A stretch of DNA of 40,000 nucleotides, taken from assembly GCA_000320545.1 (NCBI GenBank), contig ADNK01000647.1, forward strand, positions 1-40,000, read 5' to 3'. Below the pieces are notes generated by a model. That model saw only the letters and a list, made by a program, of their open reading frames with translations. It made no database searches and was not told the origin of the DNA. Numbering within the stretch: position 1 is the stretch's first letter; each line of letters opens with the position of its first letter. The translations under genes and the position numbers were made by a program. This DNA comes from Bigelowiella natans CCMP2755 (taxonomy: Eukaryota; Cercozoa; Chlorarachniophyceae). Shown piece after piece: positions 32,763-40,000 of this stretch.

Positions 32763-35545
32763 AGTGTCGGAGAACTGCTTGTCTCCAAGAATTCCCCCAC
32801 CAGATGGGAAATGAAATCAGTTAAATAATACCAAATAACCACGTCTTATCCTTCATTGTTTGTACCAGGTGAGAGACGTCTTAAGCACCCCATACGGGCT
32901 ACAGGGTGGAAACGTCACGCAGCTTCTCAAAGATCTGGTGGAGGCGAAGATCTTATCCAAGAGCATAGAAGAGGTCGCTGAGCACCTCGTCAAACTTGCG
33001 ACGGATAAAGATCTGAAGACGTACGTTCAACTCACAAATAACCATATATGACCACGATGATGGATATTGGATCTTCTTTACCATCCTTTTATAGCAATAG
33101 TTGTATGCCGATGAGCACTGGTGTGTGAACCTTCGCTCCAAGAACATTTATCTGTATGCCGATGAGCACTGGTGTGTGAACCTTCGCTCCAAGAACATTT
33201 ATCTAACACAAAACGGAGGGAGTCTTTCCTTTTGTAGACAGACTCACGGCAGGGTATAATCACTCAACAATGACAGGTATAGCGCGATGGTCGCATCGGG
33301 CGAGGAAGAGAAAATACGGCCAATGTACAGCGAAGAGGCCTTCTCCAAGGCAGTGTCGCAAAAGGCCCAGTCGCCACAGCGTAAGAGTATGCAGAATGGG
33401 GCGCCCACCAGAGAGGAGCTATCTGAGCTTGTCGCATACCTCAAGATTCCCTACAGTTGCAACCTTTTCCATCGGAACCTGGACCTTAGCTCCTCCCAAA
33501 CGCTCCTCGCCATCAGTGCTCTCATGAAGCGCTCTGGCGGGTCGATGAGGCACTTGATCGTGGCGCTCGGGATCCTGCAAACGACTGACGTGCGTGTCGG
33601 CGGGTTCGGGGAGCTGCATGAGATGGTCGACAACTCTCAAGTGCAGCTATTCAAGGAAAAGGTGAAAGGCGAGCTCAACGCCCTCGTCCATACCGCTGCC
33701 GCCATGTCCGCCAAGGAGAAGAAGCACGCTGGGGAGGGGCCGGGTTCGGGCGGTGAGGAGGCTGATCTCGATAGCATCGATCCCGAAAAGGAGTTCCCCC
33801 CTGTGTCGATAGAGGTCCCGCGCAACCCTGAGTGCGAGCTCTGGAACGTAGCTCATAGAGAGAAGGACAACAAGATGTATTACTGGCACTCAGAGACGAA
33901 CAAGACCAAGTGGAAAAAGCCCAAGTGCCTGCGCGAACGGGACGCCGCGGTCGCTGCACGCGAGGAGGCTGTCAAGCAAAGAGAGGAGAAGATTGCTGCA
34001 CGGAAAGAGGAGATCGCAAGGCTGAAGGAGGAATTGGTAAAAAGGAAGAAAGAGGAGGACGAAAGGGCCGCCAAAGAACTAGAGGAGCTGCAGCAGCGAC
34101 TGCAGATCGATGATAAGAGTGTCGATGATATAATATACGCGGGGCGGCTGCGCACAGCGGCCATCCTGCCAGCCCTTCAGGATCCCGAACTCGCAAAGAA
34201 GCCCAGCAAAGAGTCATGGCTCTCCATCATAGAGGAGCGCGTGCAAAAGCTCTTCCTCAGCGAACGCGAGGCGTTTCGGAAGGTATGCGAGTTCTTCAAA
34301 TCCAAGACCTTATTCTCGAAGGAGCGTAAAATCGCAGTCCCTAAGATCTACCGCCTCATCCGCGCCGGCCTCTACACCGAGTACGGCCTCGGTGGGGGCA
34401 GCGTCCTCGAGCTGTTGGAGGATCTCCACAAGCAGAAAAAGCTTTACCTAAAGTTCGGCGATCTTGTCGCGGCGGTAAAGAATCTCGCCATCGCGAAGTT
34501 GAGCAAGGACAAGGCCGCGAAGACGACAGCGGTGCTGAACGACCCGGAACGAAGGGACTCGGACATCAACATGGATGTTGGGCCAGGTGGTAGAAGTCGA
34601 CCTTATACATGCTATCCGTAGGATGAAAGTAGAGGGCTAGTGTTGATAGGAATAGTAGTAGTGGTAGTAGTAATAGTAGTAGTAATAGTAGTGGTAGTGA
34701 TGGTTTTCTCGTTCATTGGAGTTGCTGTTTCTTTAACCAACGTCATCGTCGATATCTGCTTAATATCACCACTATCATTAGATTTCGAAGGCGGTGACGG
34801 TGAGGTTATGACTATTGGCGGCGGTGGCGAGGGAAATGGCGACGGCGAAATGCTGAGCTTTGGCCCGGGACGCGCCAGCAATGACGAGGAAATAGTCTTG
34901 ACAATAGGAGGAGGAGGAGGTAGCAATGGTGCCCCCGGCGGTGGTGACGATGGCGACACCTTGTTCACTCTCGGTGGTAATAACGCCAATGCTGGGGACG
35001 AGGACACGTTGGTGCTCGGAGGAGGCCCCAAAACCGACGACGGCCTGAACAGCAACAGCAACAGCCACAGCAACCAGAGAAAACATCAAACTCCTCCCGC
35101 CGTGGCGGCAGACGGCGGCGACTCAAAGAGGGCGAGTGCGGGCAATGCGAAAAGTGTTGAGCAGCAGCAGCAGCAAGTGCCATCCTCGACCGGCGCCAAA
35201 GCAGCTGGAAGCATGGACAGCAAGAGCAGCAGCAGCAATCGCGGAGGTCGAAAGAAACGTGCCAGCACTGCGGGCAGACGTACAACGACTCGCATGAACA
35301 AACGTAAGATCAAGTGGAAGAAGGTCAAGGAGCTCGGCCGTGGTGCGTTCGGGGTTGTAATCTGGGGCATCGACACACGCACCGGGCAGTCGATCGCCAT
35401 CAAACAGATCCGCCTCAAGTCAAAGCAGGACTTCGAGAAGGCGAAGGAGGTGGAGCATGAGGTCGTTATCTTTCCGCATCCACTCACACAACACACACAC
35501 ACACACTCACACACGCGCGCGCGCAAGCGCGCGGGGACATATAAA

Positions 35546-35583
<38 letters not shown>

Positions 35584-36668
35584 AAAATATATATAATATT
35601 TTTTTGAATGTATACATTATGTGCAGGTTAACACCCTGAAGAAACTGTCGCACCCGAACATAGTGGAGCTGTACGCGGTCGAAAGGGACGGCAAAAAGCT
35701 CAACATCATCATGGAGTACGTCCCCTCCAACTCGATCGATTGGGTAGTGAAGAAGATCGGCAAGCTCGACGACGAATACATGTACAAAGTCACTGCTCAG
35801 ATCCTATTGGCGCTGGTGTATTGCCACGAGAACGGCCTCATCCATCGCGACATCAAGGGGAAGAACATCCTTGTAGACAACTATGGCAATGTCAGGCTGG
35901 CCGACTTCGGATCCGCGCTGCTGGCGAGTGACTCGGAGATGCAGAAAGAGAACGCAGAGTGAGTCGTGGTTTTGGGGGTGGGTGGGATCTAGGGGGGGGG
36001 GCTTGCCGACCAACGCGCACAGTCTCACTGCTCCAGTTTTCTCTTGATGCTATTTTCTAACAAGGGATATGCTGCTAATGCTGCTGTTCCACAGGTACAC
36101 ACCGTTATGGGCCGCGCCGGAGATGGTGAAAGGTGATGGCAAGTACACCACCAAGGTCGATATTTGGAGTCTCGGCTGCACAATAGTCGAGATGGCCTCT
36201 GGCAAGGTACGCCATGCAGCATCCATTCCTCGTGAGCGAGAAAAACTATTCGTCAAAGCTTAATTAAAACACACACGCGCGCGCGCGCGCACAAGCACGC
36301 TCACGCACGCACAAGGTGGCAAGGGATTGTTGTATTCCCCCCCTCTATTTTCTCCTCCCTCATCGTTCTCCTCTCGATAACAACATCATCAGGAGCCATG
36401 GTCCGAGTGCAACTTCGCCAACCCATTCATGGCGTTGTACTCCATCGGAAGCACGGATAAGATCCCCAAGATTCCTGAGACGATGTCGAAGGAGGGCTTC
36501 GACTTCACGATGCGTTGCCTCACGCGAGATCCGAGCCTTCGGCCGAGCGCTAAGGAGCTGCAAAAGCATAAGTGGGTCAAGGATGCCCTCAAGGTGACAG
36601 ACTCTGATGACGAGAAGGAGGAGGAGGAGGAGGATGATGATGAGGACCCCTTCTTGAAAGCGAAGTGA
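31303..36668 (+). CDS. WW-domain protein kinase, MAPKKK (STE11/MEKK)-like
   Basis: A Ser/Thr kinase of MAP-kinase-kinase-kinase type by its motifs. Exons 31783-31989, 32057-32281, 32374-32667, 32869-33020, 33277-34586, 34782-35461, 35627-35958, 36095-36206 and 36393-36668 join in frame to 1195 residues. A further exon ending at 31620 (DLAEICRAVVLNKQ) joins in phase, so the true start lies upstream; ATG 31303 is one candidate. Order: an unrecognised helical N-terminal region, a WW domain (ELWNVAHREKDNKMYYWHSE then TNKTKWKKP, about residues 480-510), a charged coiled coil (AAREEAVKQREEKIAARKEE), a second helical region, a Gly/Asp- and Ser/Asn-rich linker, and the kinase from about 905. Kinase motifs: GRGAFGVV, AIKQI, GLIHRDIKGKNILV, ADFGSALL, LWAAPEMV and DIWSLGCTIVEM. 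All catalytic residues are present. The tail is acidic. Confidence 0.88.
32725..32759. repeat. (GA)n microsatellite in kinase intron
   Basis: A GA run in the intron between exons 32374-32667 and 32869-33020. Confidence 0.9.
33102..33203. repeat. Perfect tandem duplication of a 51-bp unit
   Basis: Two copies, 33102-33152 and 33153-33203, without mismatch by eye, in the intron between exons 32869-33020 and 33277-34586. The unit starts TGTATGCCGATGAGCACTGG. The lack of divergence points to a recent event. Confidence 0.9.
35488..35580. repeat. (AC)n-(GC)n-(AT)n compound microsatellite in kinase intron
   Basis: AC repeats, a short GC stretch, then AT repeats, filling most of the intron between the kinase exons that end at 35461 and begin at 35627. 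Confidence 0.9.
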
Positions 36669-37178
36669 ACGGCTCAACTGATGGGCTCATCAATGCAGCA
36701 CTGGCCATTGGCAACAAACGTTGCGTAGCAGAGATGGGCGCTGTGTGTCATAACGGAAAGGTGTAGACAGTGAAGTGTTTTGGAGAAACCAGAACCGTAT
36801 CGCGCCAGCTGCACTAGTTGCCTAGTTTGTCACAACTAGTGCTGCAACACATTATGCAAAAATACGCAAGAATCAATTTCTGGTAAGATCGTACGGCTGG
36901 CAACGACTACAAAGTTAGTGTACAGAATGCTGCCTTTATTGCTTCCACGTTTGTGGCTGGCTGGCTAGCTAGTGCATGCACAAAGCGCACATTCCTACTA
37001 GATTGCGAGCCGCCACACATTTTTCTGCGTTATTGTCCTGATGACAAAGGTGCCGGCATTTGCCCGCCGCTTGCCGTACGTGCATGCTACAAGCACTTAG
37101 CTGTAAAAAATAATGGAAATTAAAGTTATTGCACGCGCTTGCTAGCGTTGTCTAGCAGGTCATCCCCGTTCTGACCAT

Positions 37179-37200
37179 GCTAGCATGCTAACATGCTAGC
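37179..37200. repeat. Perfect hairpin, 9-bp stem and 4-nt loop
   Basis: GCTAGCATG, loop CTAA, CATGCTAGC. Either strand would fold stably as RNA. It sits between converging genes. Confidence 0.85.
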
Positions 37201-37247
37201 ACGCATGCATTTATTAGACAAACTATCGGATGCAACTTAGTACAAAT

Positions 37248-37267
37248 CGATCATTGCGCAATGATCG
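37248..37267. repeat. 20-bp perfect palindrome
   Basis: CGATCATTGC followed directly by GCAATGATCG, with no spacer. It lies in the same convergent spacer as the CTAG island. Confidence 0.9.
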
Positions 37268-37574
37268 TTCCATCGTTATTCTGACTGCATGAAAAATCTA
37301 CATTCCCGATGTGCGGGCGTGCCAGCGCTGCTAGCTAAAGCTTTTGCTAGCTTGTGCATCGCTCCAAACATCAGTCAAGCAGAGCGCCTGCATTTTATCT
37401 GCAGCATGCACGCTGCATGCATGCAGAGCACATTGCTAGAACAGCATCACTAGTTCTGAGCAAACGTAACAATCGGCTCTGAGCTCTCAGCATCGAACAC
37501 ATTAAGTAAGAGACAAACATTGATGATGAAATAGCTTCGACGTTTTTTGTTATGAGTTGCTATGTGACTATACT

Positions 37575-37674
37575 ACCACGCGCGGCTTCGCATTATTGCT
37601 ACAGCATTAGGATTACCATTGACAAAATTTAAATTAATATCAATCATTTCATCCGTCTCATACTGCCACACGCA

Positions 37675-37710
<36 letters not shown>

Positions 37711-37850
37711 CAAACGAACCGCGCATGCACACAGCTACTGGCACTGTAGCCGCCACTTTGCACTGTTACAGCATTCGGCATTAAGGATGACCATTGATAG
37801 AATGTAATTCAATTTGTCATTCATTACATCCGTCTCATACAGCTCTAGAT
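37575..37850. repeat. Diverged direct repeat, two copies about 175 nt apart
   Basis: Copy 1 (about 37590-37665) and copy 2 (about 37760-37842) share TACAGCATT, ACCATTGA, AATTTAA/AATTCAA-like blocks and CATCCGTCTCATAC in the same order, with small indels. A (CA)n run lies between them. This looks like an old local duplication. Confidence 0.6.
37675..37709. repeat. (CA)n microsatellite
   Basis: A CA run between the two copies of the diverged direct repeat. Confidence 0.9.
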
Positions 37851-38171
37851 ACCATGCAAACCGAAACTTCACTTGCACGAGGGACGAACGTACGTTTGAT
37901 AGGCTTATTTGACCGCATGCCAATAATTTATAGCGGGGTTTTGATTCTTGGACTATGTTAATTATGTGAACTATATAAGCGCCGCTTCGGAAAGAAAGAT
38001 GAGGAAGGGAGAGTCTTATTATTGAAGCTGGAAAGGGGTTCTACTTGCGTCGGCGCTCATCTTCGCTCACCAGCGGTCCTTGCTCACGGTTCCCTCCCCT
38101 TCGTATCGCTATCGTTGCGAATACTCTTCCTATGTTTATCATCTTCCAACAATGCAGCTACTTCCATTTCC

Positions 38172-40000
38172 TCATTCGTCAGACGCCAGGACCCAAGGAG
38201 ATTCTTGCTCCTGCCCGCCACCGTCCTTCGCAGGATGCAGTTCTTGACGCCGAGGCCTCTGCTCTTGCTGCTGCTTCTGCCAGCTATTCGTGTAGTGTTG
38301 ACTCTCTCTGGTATCAAGGATGGTCTCCACCTCCCTAGCTGCGTCTTCGTAGCGGAGGCCTGCGTAGACCTTCACGCGGACCGTTTCGATCCCGTGCCGA
38401 TCGCGCAGGTATTGGTCACGAATGCGGTCCCTCCGGAGGTCCTTCCTCCGCTTGGAGACATACCCATCCAGCTCCACGTTGGTGCGTGTGGCCGGGTCGT
38501 AGATGTCCATCTCGAATCCGTCCACGTACGTGTTGAATTGAAAAGAGGAGGAGGAGGAGAAAGAGGCGGGGGGACGAGGCAGCGCTAGATGCCGATCGCC
38601 GTTGCTATTTCTTCCTTCCTGCTCATGGATACTAGGCACGATGCTGAAGCTGCTGCTACTACCACCACCGCTGCTGCTAATATTAAATATAACGGGAGAA
38701 CTTTCCGTATCACCCAAGCCTCCCCCCCTTCCATTCCCCGCCGCTGCCTCCGCCCGCTCCTGCTGCCGTCGGAGGAGGTGGTCTTGTATCCTGGCCTCGA
38801 GAGAGTTTCTCGTTACTCCCGACATGAGCTCCAGCCTCAAGTTATATATGCGCGAGACGTACGCTGGTATCGGCTCGCCGAGCAGCCACAGCACCTGCAC
38901 CTGATGTGTGGTTAAGACGCATGAATCACAGCCGCCCTCATTCAAAAACAGAGGAGGGGGGTAAGAGACACAACTAGAAATACGTTTTATTCCATCGCGC
39001 CGCCACCATATTCAGCACCAACACTGCTAGTTGCTGCTCATACTTTTCACCACAGCTGCGTACGCTATTGCTACTGCGAACAACTACGACCGCGCGCATC
39101 GAGTATTTACCAGCGATTCAATCCCACGAAGTTCGTCTTCCAAACTTTCTGGCAGCTCCAGCATCAACTTCTCGTCCAACCACTCGTTCTGGTTCGTTTC
39201 TTTTTCTTCGTCCTCTTTATTCATGCTCCTAGGCACATCGTAGCCGCCGTTGCTGTTATTGCCCTGCTGCCTCCTCCTACTACTACCGCGAATGCGGCTG
39301 CCTCGAAAGGCCAGATTGTTGTTGGTCTTGAGGGACTCTAGGGTAGCATTGAGCTCATTCTCATCGCCCAGGTAGTGGACGTGCTCGAGGAGCTTGGTGT
39401 ATATCGGATGGCGAGACTTCATGTGCATCACTCCGTACAGTGCCTGCGAAAGATTCAAGATGCCGAATCTGGAGAAAGGGGGAGAAAGAGGGGAAAGAGA
39501 GGAAGGAATTGGGGAACAGATAAGAAGGCACATTTTATAAACCAATGAGCCGCTTCCTCCCCCCACCCCCCCCTCTCCCTAAATATTCCAATTGATTGAC
39601 TCTGACACGAACGAGACACGGTCACCGTACCCAGATTTCTCCGCCGCCTCCGGCGTTGGAAGATGCTGCGTGATGGCATCTAGCAGTCGCTTCAAACTGG
39701 GATCAATGCTCCTCTTGCTGTCCCCTTCGCTCTCTGTTTGGCTACTGCTGCTGCTGCTGCTGCTGCTGCTGGTGGTGATGGTGGCATCATCCTCCATGGC
39801 TTGCAGCCCGTATAGCATGTTCCCCAGGTGCTGTGAATGAAAGTAGCTTGATGACGATGGAGGCGCCGAGGAAAATGAAGCGGCAGCGAGCTCAATGCGC
39901 GGCGCGATGGCATCAACGATGGCTCGGACAGGCGGGGAGAGAGGAAGCCCTTGCAGCCCAAAGATTGCATTTGAAATAGCCTGAGGAGACAAGAGCAAGT
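38172..40000 (-). CDS. RAP-domain protein with OPR-like helical repeats (5' part beyond window)
   Basis: RAP proteins bind RNA and in algae, plants and apicomplexans act mostly in chloroplasts or mitochondria on transcript processing, stability or translation. Three exons are visible (39631-39980, 39111-39468, 38172-38900), joined in phase to 478 residues. The upstream part lies beyond 40000, because the 39980 exon starts right after a CTCAG acceptor. Helical repeats: QAISNAIFGLQGLPLSPPVR, SQHLGNMLYGLQAM and FGILNLSQALYGVMHM, each with the 'NxLYGLQxM' pattern. The RAP domain begins FQFNTYVDGFEMDIYDPATR and continues NVELDGYVSKRRKDLRRDRI and RVKVYAGLRYEDAA (about 38330-38560). Poly-Ser and polar insertions separate the blocks. 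The target peptide, if any, is outside the window. Confidence 0.83.
39746..39770. repeat. CTG trinucleotide run coding poly-Ser
   Basis: About eight CTG units, read as AGC on the gene strand and coding Ser, inside the exon 39631-39980 between two OPR-like repeats. Confidence 0.8.

Larger units (their letters stand above)
36669..38171. other. Convergent spacer with palindromes and a diverged direct repeat
   Basis: This lies between the 3' ends of the kinase (+) and the RAP gene (-). Palindromes cluster at 36957-37430: GGCTAGCTAGTGCATGCA, a 9-bp-stem hairpin at 37179-37200, a 20-bp perfect palindrome at 37248-37267, and GCATGC/TGCATGCA runs at 37402-37428. A (CA)n run is at 37675-37709. A diverged direct repeat spans 37575-37850. 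No coding sequence recognised. Confidence 0.7.

Noticed and set aside
33078-33263. A - strand peptide with a 17-residue repeat
   Set aside because: The repeat is the 51-bp duplication in an intron. No start, splice or homology support was seen.
34640-35596. A kinase gene starting at 34640
   Set aside because: The first part lies in an intron with TAG/GTA repeats. The upstream exon joins at 34586/34782 in exact phase, so the kinase is part of the WW gene.
1-40000. tRNA, rRNA, transposase or reverse transcriptase genes
   Set aside because: I looked for them on both strands and found nothing convincing. Without a scan such as tRNAscan-SE, a tRNA with an intron could have been missed.

Overview
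This is a stretch of nuclear genome from a microbial eukaryote. The genes are broken by many short GT-AG introns, spacers and introns are full of microsatellites, and the proteins are purely eukaryotic. They include a USP32-type deubiquitinase, PUS1, a ROK1/DDX52 helicase, ribosomal protein eL19, CDC123, a MAPKKK-type kinase, a multi-AP2 protein and a RAP-domain organelle RNA-binding protein. AP2 domains of the 'AAR-AYN' type, a RAP protein with repeats, and a C2HC/coiled-coil protein of a kind often tied to flagella suggest an alga of secondary origin such as a chlorarachniophyte, cryptophyte or stramenopile. This is inference; no organelle or rRNA sequence is present to settle it.

Layout, left to right. 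1-2886 (-): PUS1 tRNA pseudouridine synthase, running off the left edge. 4162-10338 (-): a 1548-residue USP32 homologue in 7 exons. About 11.2-17.4 kb (+): a heavily interrupted ROK1/DDX52 DEAD-box helicase whose 5' end is uncertain. About 18.2-21.8 kb (+): a coiled-coil protein with an SR-like stretch and two C2HC zinc fingers. 22530-23849 (-): a CDC123/D123-like protein in one exon. 24558-28608 (+): a protein with five AP2 domains and a C-terminal SAM domain. 29658-30749 (-): ribosomal protein eL19. About 31.3-36.7 kb (+): a WW-domain MAPKKK-like kinase. 38172-beyond 40000 (-): a RAP protein with OPR-like repeats.

These are housekeeping and signalling genes with no operon logic. Three translation or RNA-modification genes (PUS1, ROK1, eL19) share the window with regulators. 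Gene models were joined by hand from GT/AG sites, reading frame and family motifs. Exon phases close exactly in the AP2-SAM, eL19 and USP genes, and from 31783 onward in the kinase.

The strongest candidates for something new are: (1) the five-AP2 plus SAM protein, where each AP2 domain is cut by a phase-2 intron at the same Arg codon; (2) dense palindromic CTAG/GCATGC/ACGT islands in all three convergent gene spacers; (3) a WW-MAPKKK fusion with an internal helical repeat; (4) a USP32 homologue with signals for lipid at both ends, an inserted Tudor/chromo-like domain and lost zinc-binding cysteines.
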